This document shows positions 35,852-46,140 of a DNA stretch of 64,000 nt, piece after piece (the first letter of the stretch is position 1; every line of letters starts with the position of its first letter). A program made the translations under genes and the position numbers. Source of the stretch: Neelides folsomi (lineage: Eukaryota > Arthropoda > Collembola > Neelipleona > Neelidae); assembly GCA_034687125.1 (NCBI GenBank), contig JAQGBZ010000188.1:57863-121862 (forward strand). The letters are read 5' to 3'. A model generated the notes under the pieces. It was not told where the DNA came from and searched no databases. It worked only from the letters and a program-made list of their open reading frames with translations.

Positions 35852-38800
35852 ATGATTTTCAATGCAAAATGTTCCGACCTCGCCCACGTCCCGCTCCATG
35901 GCGGTCTCCACCACTCACACAAAAGGGCTTCGACCCAGCAGCTAAAGACAATATTTGACAAGGTATTCAAATCTTTAAATTTAATTTAATCAAAGTGGAA
36001 TTCAACAGTATGCGAGCGAGCAAGTGGGAGACGAGAAATTCCTCACCTTGAATGACTTTGTCGTTCGATTCCTCAACCTCGGAGATTCCTCAACCTCGAA
36101 AAAGACAATCCAATTGATTGGTAATAAAACCAAAATACAAAGAGTTGTGTTTGGAATGTGTGGATTTGGGTGCAACAGGTGGGCTGGTGGATACGACCAA
36201 GGATGGCAGAATTTCATTTGCAGAGTTTCAGGCCTTTGAGGGTCTTTTATCACAGCCAGACAGTCTCTACGCGGCGGCCTTCCAGCTATTTGACACCAAC
36301 GGGTTGGAAATCCATCAATAAATGATTTACAATGACGCTAATTTAATTAACAAGGGAGGGCCTCGTGTCTTTTGTCGGGTTCAAGAATGTGTTTGGGACC
36401 ACGGAGCTGGCAAAGTACGTCAACTTTGACTTTGACTCTCCCTTCATCAAATTGTACTTTGGGGCCGGAAAGACAAAGTTGGTCAACTACGCAGACTTTT
36501 CACAGTTCCTCAACGTAATCCTCAATTAAATCTTAAAAGGGTTGTTACAACAGGTGTGTTTTTTAAATTAGGACTTGCATGTGGAATGCGGATTGTCGGC
36601 CTTTCGCAAGTTTGACCCCGAAGGAAGGGGCGTCATCCCCACAAGGGACTTTTACAACATCCTGAGGAAACTCAAGGGAGACGATGGTTTTAAATAATTT
36701 AAAATTAAAGACTTATTTTGATGGTTTCTATTTGGAATAGTTGGGTCGATGGTTGAAGAGAAATTCGATGCTGCGCACGTTTCCTTTGCCACCTTTGCTG
36801 CCTTGTTGTCGGTGCTGGACAAGATGCAACTTTTAGAGTCCCTGGCCGGGGGAAAGAATCAGTTGACCAAGGAGGAGTTTGCCTTTGCGGCCGAAGGCCA
36901 CGTCACCCCTTTGGAGACGGAAATTGTTTTTAAATTGGGGAAAAGGCCGGACGGGAAGATTTGCTTCCAAGAGCTCGGGTCCTTCCGTCACCACAAAAGA
37001 CCAACCCAGAATGATTCAGTTCAGTGCCAAGACCGAAGTCCGGTCCTTGCAGCCCTCGAGTCACTCTACAGATTCGCCCTTGGGGCCGCGGCTGGAGGTC
37101 TTAATTGATTTCTCATTTCCGGCTTTTAAAAATTAATTGAAGGGCAGAAACGTAAAACCCCTCGAGATTGAGTTTTTTTCAGTTTTTCTCGGTTTCCGCC
37201 GAAACTCCAAAAATACAATAAAATTTAATGATGATAACTCACTTGCTATAGGTGCATTATTCAATTTAAATTTTGCTCTATATAATTTTTATATTAAAGC
37301 TCTCTAAAATCCCTTAAATTAAAAAGTTTACAATATAAACAATGTTATATAATTTCCAATTTTAAATAAATATTGAAAATGGAAGATAAAGTTCCACTAA
37401 ATTATACATATATTTGTAAAAAGAAACTTGAAAGAATATAAAATAGTATTGGTATAAACAGAATGGGTCGGGCAATGAAACTCCGTAATTCTAATGAATT
37501 ACAGAAATAAAGTGCTCACCGTTAATGATTTAATAATTGCGGCTCATAATTTACTACTAAACAACTCAACCCATCGACTATCCTTACATTTATTTAAAGG
37601 TTTTAATCATCGATCATACAGTACTAAAGTTATAATTCATTGAAAATAGGCAGTTCAATCTGATCCACCCTGAATATAGTATAAATATACTATATATATA
37701 TTATACTATATATACTATAATAGTATAGTATATATAGTATAAATATCCCTTGATTTGATTAAAAACTTAATAATTCTTTTATAAGTATCCACTATTTTTT
37801 TTATTTGGAACCTTTGCGGTATTTTTTGGAGTTTCGGCGGAAACCGAGAAAAACTGGAAAAAAATTAATCTAGAGGCGTTTTACGATTCTGACCTTCAAT
37901 TGTAAATTGTAAAAGCCGTGGGGGCGACTGCGGTTTATCCCATCGACCTCGTCAAGACCCGAATGCAGAACCAACGGACGGGGAGTCTCGTGGGTGAGTT
38001 GATGTATAGGAACTCTTGGGACTGCTGCAAGAAGGTTGTGAGACACGAAGGGGTCGGAGGTCTCTACCGCGGGCTTTTGCCGCAGCTCTTGGGAGTCGCT
38101 CCGGAAAAGGCCATCAAGCTCACTGTAATTCCACAGATGAAATTGAAAAACCCTCACATGTTTCGTTGTTTAGATGAACGACTTTGTGCGGGACAAGTTG
38201 AGGGTGGGCGGGGTTGTGCCCTTGTGGGGGGAGATCCTCGCGGGGGGTCTGGCGGGGGCGAGTCAGGTTGTTTTCACCAACCCTTTGGAAATCGTCAAGA
38301 TCCGTCTTCAGGTGGCGGGGGAAATCGCTTCCGCTCCAAAAACCTCAGCCTTTTCAGTCGTCAAACAGCTCGGGTGATTAAAGTTTTGAATTTATCCAAT
38401 CAATTGAGAAAGAAATTATTCAACGTTGTTTAAAAAGGGTTATTACAAGTTTAATACAAGGGTTAAATTTAAATGGAAAAGAAACTCATAGTGATTTCAT
38501 CGAATCCTCCAATTTTTAACTCTTTTTAACCCTTTGAGTATTTTAAACTTTTAATGTTTTAAATTCAATCTTCAGGTTGCTCGGATTGTACAAAGGCGCC
38601 CGAGCGTGTCTTTTGCGAGACGTTCCCTTTTCCGCCATTTACTTTCCCGCCTACGCCCACACCAAGGTGGCGCTGCAGGACGAGGACGGAAACAACTCCC
38701 CGCTTTCTTTGTTGGCGGCGGGGGCCATTGGTCCGTTTTTAAATTAAAACGTTTTTTTAATTTAATCAAAGTTTTAATTTAATAGCTGGCGTTCCGGCAG

Positions 38801-39781
38801 CGTCTTTGGTCACTCCGGCTGACGTGATCAAGACGCGGTTGCAGGTCGTGGCCCGCGAGGGTCAAACTTCCTACACCTCCCTCACCGATGCAGCCACAAA
38901 GATTTGGAAGGAAGAGGGAGGGAGGGCTTTTTGGAAAGGCGTAAGGCTAATTAAGACTTTTCTCGCTTTCAGCCCCTGCAGGATCTTTGAAACACAATTC
39001 CTTTATTAAACATTTTTTACAATTTATTTGAAGACCGTTTTTTAAAACTACCGTGTTTCCTCGCAGATAAAATAGAAATTTCTTGTAAAAGCATGATAAA
39101 TGACAACGCGAAATGTGTTGAATGAAATTTAAATAAACAAAACCAGCAATCGGCCAGCAGTCTCCCGACTGGTTGGTAACTTCTATCCATTAAAAACTAT
39201 TAAGGGTATTTGGAGACATTTAAAACTTTTTATAATATCTTCACAACAACGGTGGACTTTTAAAGAAAAAAAACCCGTCATTTTGTTGATTAAATCCCCA
39301 AATTAAGCTTGTTATATAGCGGGATAAAATATGAGCATTTTTTGAGGTAATTATCCCAATACATACCTATTCAAAATGATATGCAAAAAGTGTGGAAAAT
39401 TTAGAAAAAAGTGTGAGGTCTTTTACGGATGTCCCCTAATATTCCATCCATTGGGTTTAGCAGGAGCTGAAAGTGTTAAAAAGTTTAATTTAATGTTTTA
39501 AAACCATTTAAAGGCTGGCGCCCGGGTGTGTCGTTCCTCCCCCCAGTTCGGGGTCACGCTGTTGACCTACGAGTTGCTCCAACGAACCTTCCAACTCGAC
39601 TTTGGAAATCCCTCAACCCAACAGCAACAACCACCAACGTGAGTTGATGATCAGTGAAGGGGTAAAGAGAGACTCCCGGGTATTTTCACACAGGTTCGGA
39701 TCTTCGGGAGAACACGTGGGAGGGTACGGGAGCGCCGTGGGGACCCTGGCGGGTCTTTCGTTCAACTTTGGGCTCGGATGA
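35852..39781 (+). CDS. Aralar/citrin mitochondrial aspartate-glutamate carrier (SLC25A12/13)
   Basis: About twelve exons, among them 36009-36120, 36179-36302, 36355-36514, 36572-36686, 36741-37097, 37916-38124, 38174-38373, 38576-38730, 38786-38940, 39514-39638 and 39694-39781, joining in phase. The N-terminal half carries EF-hand repeats ('[20 protein letters not shown]', '[15 protein letters not shown]'); the C-terminal half is a six-helix carrier with three signature repeats '[14 protein letters not shown]', '[14 protein letters not shown]' and '[12 protein letters not shown]', ending '[17 protein letters not shown]'. It exchanges aspartate for glutamate plus a proton across the inner membrane, calcium-stimulated. 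First-exon reading is uncertain: the only ATG in frame is 35852, but a better N-terminus (MAVSTTHTK) sits one frame off at 35895 region. Confidence 0.93.
37135..37901. mobile_element. 767-bp transposon-like element with ~80-bp inverted repeats in an aralar intron
   Basis: The left end (AATTGAAGGGCAGAAACGTA, from 37135) and right end (reverse complement, to 37901) match over about 80 bp with few differences, including an identical core GTTTTTCTCGGTTTCCGCCG. It fills nearly the whole intron between the aralar EF-hand and carrier exons (37098-37915). The centre is AT-rich with a long TATA palindromic tract at about 37676-37745 and encodes nothing recognisable. Best read as a non-autonomous DNA transposon. 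Confidence 0.82.
39143..39222. repeat. Partial second copy of the STAT-intron inverted-repeat element
   Basis: ACCAGCAATCGGCCAGCAGT, then CTCCCGACTGGTTGGTAA and CCATTAAAAACTATTAA, parallels the left arm of the element at 33443-33622 with some substitutions and a small spacing change. The matching right arm was not found, so this looks like a truncated or solo copy. It lies in the last large aralar intron (38941-39513). Confidence 0.65.
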
Positions 39782-40705
39782 CCTCGGCACGGCCAAAGGT
39801 GCGGCGGGAGGCCGCCGTGGACCTTTCACGAAGGCCCTTGGCCCGGGCGTCCTCCTCCAAAGACACGAACGACTCGGGGTTTGGCAGAGGTCTTTAAAAC
39901 TCATTTGAATAAAATTAAATTGCAAAACCCGTGTGTTCTTTTTTTAAAATTTGGATTTGTTGTATTTTGACTTGAAGACGAAGAGGAGACGTCGGTCCGC
40001 GAGTTCCTTCTCGTCTGTCTCCAAAAGTCTCCCAAGGACCGCGGTAAATTCACCAACCATAAAAACCCTTCAGATTTCAATTTAATTTGATTAGCTCTGG
40101 TGCTGGGGATCGAACGGGACTTGAGGGCCTTCTGCGCCAGCCCCCGGAGGGTCTTGGCCTTTCCCCAAATGACTTCCTACCAAAGAATGCTCGTCCACAA
40201 GGCCGCTGCGTTGTTTGCCCTCAAACACGCCCTCGACCGATCGGGGTTTTAAGAATCCTAAGCAAAAGACTTGTAATTAAATGGGGTTGTTGCAGACTGG
40301 CGGTGGTCGTGAGCAAGGAAGGACCCCCGGCCTTTGTCCCTCAGCTGGTCCCCGACCCGCCACCGGCCGTGCTTTGGGCCGTGTCGGATCTGTCCACCGT
40401 CCCTGCAGGGGCGTTGTTGGTCGACCCGAGGACCGGAAACTACCTCAGGAACAATGACGGCTCCTTGTAATCACCAACAATTAATTGGATTGGATTTAAT
40501 TGGGTTTAATTGCAGGTATCGGTTCGACCCGGGGAATCCCCCCGTGTTGGCCCCTCCAGCTCCCCCCGTCTACGTTCCTCAGGTTCAACAGCAAGTGGTG
40601 TACACCCTCGTTCCGGCTAACCACCAACAACAACAGCAGCAGCAACAACAACCACCGCAAATCTTAATACCCATCGAACAACAACAATCCCTACGCTTCT
40701 ATTAA
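39778..40705 (+). CDS. R3H-domain protein (R3HDM/Encore/ARPP21-like), start overlapping aralar stop
   Basis: Exons 39778-39889, 39978-40043, 40095-40245, 40296-40466 and 40516-40705 join in phase to about 229 residues. The R3H single-stranded nucleic-acid-binding domain is clear: 'EFLLVCLQKSPKDRALVLGI', 'ERDLRAF', 'FPQMTSYQRMLVHKAAALF' with the R-x3-H motif (RMLVH), and 'LDRSG'. The C-terminus is proline/glutamine rich, with a run of Q residues, as in ARPP21-like RNA regulators. The family usually is much longer, so this is a reduced form or 3' exons are missed. The only in-frame Met upstream of the R3H exon overlaps the aralar stop as ATGA. Confidence 0.82.
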
Positions 40706-40771
40706 ATAAAATTAATTGGCAAAAGTCTTTTTTTTATTTTCACTAGAAATCACATAATCTTTAAACAACTT

Positions 40772-41143
40772 TTAATCAGTTCCGGCAATCTTTTGGCGAA
40801 GTCTCCTCAAAAACTACAAAAATAAATTAAAATTATTAAAATTCCAAATATTTATGTCTTTATACCCGTGGGAAGGGAAATGAATCTTGTTTCTTATCCG
40901 GAGGGACCAAGGCCGGGTTGTCTTGCAGCTTCCACCAACCCCTTTTTTTAAATTATCTAAATCTCTTTTGAATACCCTTAATTGATTTACCAGTGGAGGA
41001 GAACGAGCCCAGAGACGACCTTTAAAAAATGTAATTATTTAGACTTTGTAATAATTAAACTATTGGGTTGTTTGAAATACCGAGAGGAGCATGGTGTTGT
41101 CTTTGAGGACTTGTCGGAACTTTGTTAGGGCCGAAGAAGTCAT
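40772..41143 (-). CDS. Unrecognised ~69-aa single-pass membrane protein
   Basis: Four short exons read leftward from ATG 41143 give 'MTSSALTKFRQVLKDNTMLL', a hydrophobic helix 'LSVVSGLVLLHWGWWKL', a proline-rich link 'NPALVPPDKKQDSFPFPR' and a basic end 'FLRRLRQKIAGTD'. All splice phases agree (stop 40772). The composition (basic N-terminus, one short helix, basic tail) suggests a mitochondrial inner-membrane accessory or assembly peptide, but I recognise no family. It is divergent from the chitin-binding gene with start codons 105 bp apart. Confidence 0.68.
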
Positions 41144-41248
41144 TGCAGCTGATTGAGTGTGTTTGAAGGTGGTGGCGCGAAGGGGCCGTAAAAAGTGAGA
41201 GTGAAGGGGGTGAAGAAGAGAGTGAAAGTGAATGTGGGTCAATGGGCG

Positions 41249-42041
41249 ATGCTGCTGCTGTTCCTCCTCGGACTCGCCCGGGTCAGTCAAAGGATAAACC
41301 CTTCTTGGTTTTACTAACTTGGTTTCTATTCAATTATAGGCGGAGGGAAACGACCCACCACCAATCTTTTCCTGCGAGGGGAAGGTAAGTCTTGATTGAA
41401 TCCCTCCTTGGTTTTTATTGCAAATCCTTGACAGGTCATTGGCGGCTACTACGCGGACATTGCCTCCAACTGCTCAATGTTTCACGTAATCAAATTACCC
41501 AACACCCTTCACCTAACTAATTGTATTTTGATTTTAATCCAGGTGTGCACCTTGGGAGCTTCTCTAGGTATAATCTTTTAACCAATCAGGCCCAATGTAA
41601 AATCTTTAATTTTTACTTGCAGAGGAAGTGCAGGACATAAAGTTTTTGTGCCTTATGGGGACCGTGTTTGACCAGGTGAGTTTTGTAAATGAAATCCAGT
41701 GAATGAAATGAAATTAAAAGGAAACGCGAGTGTGCGAGCGAGAGGAGGAAGTCGACTGCGACGAGTCCGAGAGGTTTTACGATCTCAACTTGGACTTGTA
41801 CGAGGGAAACGCCACGGCCGCCATGCTCAACACGAACCATAAGAACAAATCCACGACTCCCCCCACTCGTAGCAACCCTCAAGAGAGTTATTACGAGGAC
41901 GAAGAATCGGACTTTGAATCTGAAGAGGAAGAAGAATTCCATTTCAAGCACGTGGACGTCCCTCGGATTCCCTTCGCTCGCCCCAACACTCTAAGAATCG
42001 TCGTTTCGAACGGAGAGCCCTTCAAACCGCGGCTCGAATGA
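41249..42041 (+). CDS. Secreted chitin-binding type-2 (peritrophin-A) protein
   Basis: A first exon encodes the signal peptide start 'MLLLFLLGLAR' (41249-41281); exon 2 begins at 41340. A ChtBD2 fold follows: 'FSCEGKVIGGYYADIASNCS', 'MFHVCTLGASLEE', 'IKFLCLMGTVFDQETRVC' and 'VDCDESERFYDLNLDLYEGN'. The six-cysteine spacing and the 'G-YYAD---C--FHVC' core are those of peritrophin-A domains that bind chitin in cuticle or gut lining. The C-terminal ~85 residues are hydrophilic and acidic with a stretch of E residues. One ChtBD2 only. Stop at 42041 lies 4 bp from the stop of the convergent VIP36 gene. Confidence 0.88.
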
Positions 42042-42045
42042 CTTT

Positions 42046-43262
42046 TTAATAAAATCTTTTTCTCTTTTCATTCAAATGCTGGCGGTAAAAGTGAACTCCG
42101 CCCAAGCCAATCAAAACAATCAAAATCAAGCCAATCAAGGAAAAGAGGAAAACCGCGAAAATTCCCCACTTGGGTTTTTCCGCGCTTTGTTCCTTTTCCG
42201 CATTGGGATTTAAATTTCTAAAGGCGGGAACGATGGAGTTCAAACGCGGGGCGGCGGGGGAAAGTTCAAAAACCCGCAGGGCGTGGACGTCGTGGGCGTC
42301 GGTTAAATCCCCCGTCGCCGCCGACACGCCCAGAAAACTTCCGCCCGGCAGCTCCAAATTCAAAGCGCCAAAACACAAATTCAAATCCCCGACGCCGCAC
42401 CAAACTGAAATTAAAATTTTTATAAATTAAAATAAATTTAGATTTTAAAATTTAAAACCTTTTAACTCGTCGTTTTCATAGTCGATTTGAATGGTCGCCA
42501 CTTGGCCGCCTTGGAAATTAAAAATTAAAACCAAATTGGTTTTTAAATTTAAAAACCTTACGGATTTTGCATTCGCATCCCCCCACTTCCTGCCCCCTCC
42601 CGTCCTTGTCGTGGTCGTAGGCGAAAGTCCCATTGTTGACCTTTGAATATTTAAAAATGAAATGGAATCAAAGAAGGATTGGAATTACAATGGCAGAGAG
42701 ATAGGGAACTCCTCTTTTAGAATCCCCGCGATAGTTGTTGTAGGTGTCGAGGAAGAAGCCAATGCCGTAAAAGAAGTCTTTGGAACCAAACACGGGCCCC
42801 GTCTCCATCCGGTCACGCACAACCCAAAGGGCCATTCCATCACCTTTAATAAATTGATCAAATTAAGAATCCGCCAAGGATTAATTAAATTAAATCTCAC
42901 CAAAGAGATCTCCCTTTCCTTTCCCATGGACTTGGACTTGGACTTCGACCCTCCAATTGGCAACCCGCAAGGGCTACAAAAATAATTAATTTTAATTTAA
43001 ATTAAATTAAATTGATTCAAATTACGACGCTGTTCCAGATGGCTCCTCGTTGAGACGTCACGTCACCCGTCAGTCTTATGTACTCATTCTAAATAGAATT
43101 AATCTTGATTAGGATTGGAATTGGAATTGGTGGTTGTAATACCGTGAGGACGGTTGATCCCTGGAGGTGCCAAAGAGTGGTCTGGAAGGGGCGGGTGAGG
43201 GAATGGTCCCTCAAGAGAAACTCCCCGCCGACCCCGCAAAAGAACAACAAGAGGAAAATCAT
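42046..43262 (-). CDS. LMAN2: VIP36/LMAN2 L-type lectin, ER-Golgi cargo receptor
   Basis: Exons read leftward. A signal peptide 'MIFLLLFFCGVGG' precedes 'EFLLRDHSLTRPFQTTLW', 'LQGSTVLT', 'YIRLTGDVTSQRGAIWN', 'GDGMALWVVRDRMETGPVFG', 'FFLDTYNNYRG', then 'LELPGGSFLGVSAATGDLTD' and 'AHDVHALRVFELSP'. A transmembrane segment ('GIFAVFLFSLIGLILIVLIG') and cytosolic tail ending 'KRKRFY' complete it; the KRFY-type end matches the VIP36 export signal. It binds high-mannose glycans of secretory cargo. An alternative upstream Met (43322) would add about 20 residues before the signal peptide. Start codons of this gene and ORMDL are 105 bp apart. Confidence 0.92.
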
Positions 43263-43367
43263 CACAAACCCAACTTCCAATTCTCCCGCTCTCCAAAAAT
43301 CAAAATCCCAACAGGGAATGTCCACACAATGAAAACCTCTTTGTGATCTTTAAATGAATTAAATTAA

Positions 43368-44022
43368 ATGAAGTCAAAGTGGGATCGGGAGACAAAAGGG
43401 TCATGGGCTTCCTACATTGCCATCGTCGTCGTTCTCCACTTGTAATTATTTAATTAAAACCCATAGTTGATTTTAAAATTGAATCCCTCAGGTTCCTTTT
43501 GGCTCTTCCCTTCTTCACCACGGCCCAAGTGTGGACCCTCACGAACCTCCTCCACAATTTGGTACAATCAATATATTTTGGAATTTGGTTTAATTTTTAT
43601 TTAATTTAAAAAGGTGACCTTTTTCCTCCTCCACGTGGTCAAAGGGGACGATGATGATGGCGGGAGAAGAACAACCATTTGGGAACAAGTAAGAAATCCA
43701 ATTTTAAATTATGAATTTTAAATTTAAATTTGATTTAAGATCGATGGGGGTGAGCAGCTGACTGTGACCAGAAAGTTCCTCAGCATCATCCCGGTCCTCC
43801 TCTTCCTCCTCACTTCCATTTGTAATTTAAAATCAAAATCCAAAGTTGAAAAGAGTGGAAGTTTTTATTAAATATCACAAAAGGACTCTTTTGGAATCTC
43901 TTGCAGACACGGAGCATTGTCTTTCCCACTTTGTGTCCAACTTTGGGTCGCTGGTGGTGGTGGTGGTGGCCAAGCTTCCGTGCATGCACAGGATCCGTCT
44001 CTTGGGGATCAACAAGTACTAG
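43368..44022 (+). CDS. ORMDL family regulator of serine palmitoyltransferase
   Basis: Five exons join in phase. 'MKSKWDRETKGSWASYIAIV', 'ALPFFTTAQVWTLTNLLHNL', 'VTFFLLHVVKGD', 'TTIWEQIDGGEQLTVTRKFL' and 'SIIPVLLFLLTSIY' reproduce the four-helix ORMDL fold, ending 'CMHRIRLLGINKY' like the invariant ORMDL C-terminus. It inhibits serine palmitoyltransferase in the ER when sphingolipid is sufficient. The N-terminus is about 15 residues shorter than vertebrate ORMDLs, whose inhibitory N-terminal segment inserts in the SPT active site; here only 'MKSKWDRETKG' precedes the first helix. The stop TAG shares the CTAG palindrome with the stop of the opposite gene. Confidence 0.92.
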
Positions 44023-44897
44023 TCCCGCTTGGACACTTCCTGTTGCATGGCCAGAGGACTCAGCCACTCTGCGGGGACCTATACAAATTACAATTAAATT
44101 GAAATAAATCTCTTGGATTTTTAAAAACCATTTTCTCGACAAAGGGGACGCAGGCGGCCAAGTAGGCGAGTCGATTGACCCAACCGGGCAACTCCTTCCC
44201 GCACAAGACCTTTAAAATCATAAAATTAAAACAAAACCCATCATGGTTTTTAAATTACAAGTCCAAAGGTGGCTGCAAAGTTGTTGCAGTTTTTGTTTAA
44301 AAGGTTGTACGCCCTCCCCCGAAACTCCGACCCGAGATGGCACACGGCAGCGTCAACCTCCGACTCCCGGAACGTGGTCATCCCAAGAACCACCGATTCT
44401 CTTTTTAAATTAATAAAATCAAATGGGGGTTTTAAAACATTTAAACTCACTTGAACTTGTAGTGATCACCCAACTCGTCCTCACACCTGTGCAATCAAAT
44501 AACGCATTAAACCAAATTAAAATTAAATAAAATCCCTACCTTGGTCGAATCTCAAATATTCCAGTAAAGTCGTATTGGTGGCCACCGTAGGCAAACTGAA
44601 GAAATTTTAATTACCATATTTATAACCAAAAAAGGTTAATGATTTTCAACTCACCTCTCGTCTGCAATTAAAAACAAATAAAAATTAGACATTGTTTACA
44701 ATATTTTTTTTCTTTCTTTACCCATAGACTTCCACTCCAGTGTGGTAAACTCCAATGCCAAGGGACGAAGTCCATCCATTTGTCCAGTACTTTTAATGAA
44801 ATTAAGACTCATGACTTTTAATTGTATTTAATTGTAGTTGGTTCTGTACCATGTCGTAGACGTTGAGGACGACCGCCTCTCCGCCCTCCGACCCCAT
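44019..44897 (-). CDS. DESI2 / PPPDE deubiquitinase-desumoylase
   Basis: About eight exons read leftward from ATG 44897: 'MGSEGGEAVVLNVYDM', 'YWTNGWTSSLGIGVYHTGVE', a 7-nt microexon completing 'GRE' (44661-44655), 'FAYGGHQYDFTGIFEIRPR', 'CEDELGDHYKFK', 'ESVVLGMTTFRESEVD', 'GRAYNLLNKNCNNFAATF', 'VLCGKELPGWVNRLAYLAA'. The catalytic His (VYHTGVEV) and Cys (KNCNNF) of the PPPDE thiol peptidase fold are present. The C-terminus is short ('EWLSPLAMQQEVSKRD') compared with about 195 residues in vertebrates. DESI enzymes remove SUMO or ubiquitin chains. Confidence 0.92.
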
Positions 44898-45230
44898 GAT
44901 TGATCCCCAATTGGATTCAAACCTCCCTCCTGGCGCACCTCTTGGATATCCTCCCGACTCTTTCCGATGCTCTTGCGTATAAAGAAAGCCCCGAAACCCG
45001 AACCAACGACGACGATCACCATGAGGTTAAAAATATCCCCACTCCTACACACATTCTCTTATTTTTAATGAATGTCTTTAGGCCAACGAAGAAGGGGTAT
45101 GAGTAACATGAGCCATTTGATGAAGATTTATAAAATGAATTTGATCGTGGAAGAACGTTTGGTTTTAATCGTACGTTGTTGAAGGTGTTATTGGTTGATT
45201 GTTGTTTAAAATGTTAACAAAGGAGAAGAT

Positions 45231-45887
45231 TTACTCGGCTGCCTCTGGGTATGGACCCGCCATCAGCCGCTTGAGGAACGCTGTTAAAATCAAAAACAAA
45301 TGAAATCCAAGAGGGTTTTAATACAAGAGTAAGTTGTGGGTGTTTACGGGCATAAGGGATGAATCCGTCCTCGTCCTCTGCATCGGCACAGTCCTTGATG
45401 ATGGCCTCGGTCTCGTGGCCGTCGAGCTTCTCTCCGAGGGACTGGAGGATGTGGCTGAGCTCGGCGAGCATCATCTTTCCGTCTCCGGCCTTGTCGTAGA
45501 GCTTCAAGCACTCCATAAAGTCGTCAATGTTCCCCACGTCCTTGTCCTTCTTCACCTGGCCAAAGATGGGCAGAAACTCGTCGAGCTTCAGCTTCTTTTC
45601 GTCTGCAAAACCCTAATTAAGTTGCAACCACCAATGGTTTAATTGGACTCAACTCTTCTTCTTGGTTCCTCCCATCTTCTCGACCAGCTTGAGCGTCGGG
45701 TTGAGGTTGAGGGCTCGGAGGCAGTCGCCGACAAAGAACGCGTCCATGGTGTCGTTCCCCTCAAAGTCGTAGATGGAAAAGGCAAACTTTGCCCGTTCAA
45801 TGTCTCGTGCCGAAAGGTCAGCCTTTTATTTTAAAAAACCCAAAATTGAGAATTAAAGAAATTATTGAGGATGGTGGTCCTTACCAT
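45231..45887 (-). CDS. Mlc1: Myosin essential (alkali) light chain
   Basis: The first exon is the ATG alone (45887-45885, donor GTAAGG); the next exon begins '[20 protein letters not shown]', followed by '[20 protein letters not shown]', '[20 protein letters not shown]', '[20 protein letters not shown]', '[10 protein letters not shown]' and '[16 protein letters not shown]'. About 155 residues with four EF-hand lobes, the third retaining a near-canonical loop ([10 protein letters not shown]). It matches arthropod muscle myosin Mlc1, which supports the lever arm of myosin heavy chain. Donor and acceptor around the one-codon exon are strong. Confidence 0.93.
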
Positions 45888-46140
45888 TTGGAAGCTAAAG
45901 CTGGTTTGCTCTTGTCCGTCCAAAGCCCTGAAGAGAAGTGGAAGAGAACTCGGCCGGGCCCTGGCAAAAACCCACATGGCCAAATGCCAGGCTAAATTTA
46001 ACCCCCCGATGGATGGATTTCAATCGGGCCTTTTTCAGAAGCAGCCCCATTCTCCCCACTCGCATTCCACACACCCAACCACAACACAAGTTGTTTAAAA
46101 AAGAATTAAATTGGTATACAAAAGGTCTTTATTAAATTCA

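Noticed and set aside
44828-45052. Minus-strand frame with a possible TM segment (FNLMVIVVVGSGFGAFF)
   Set aside because: Overlaps the DESI2 first exon in another frame and would need an extra unsupported gene in the DESI2 5' region.
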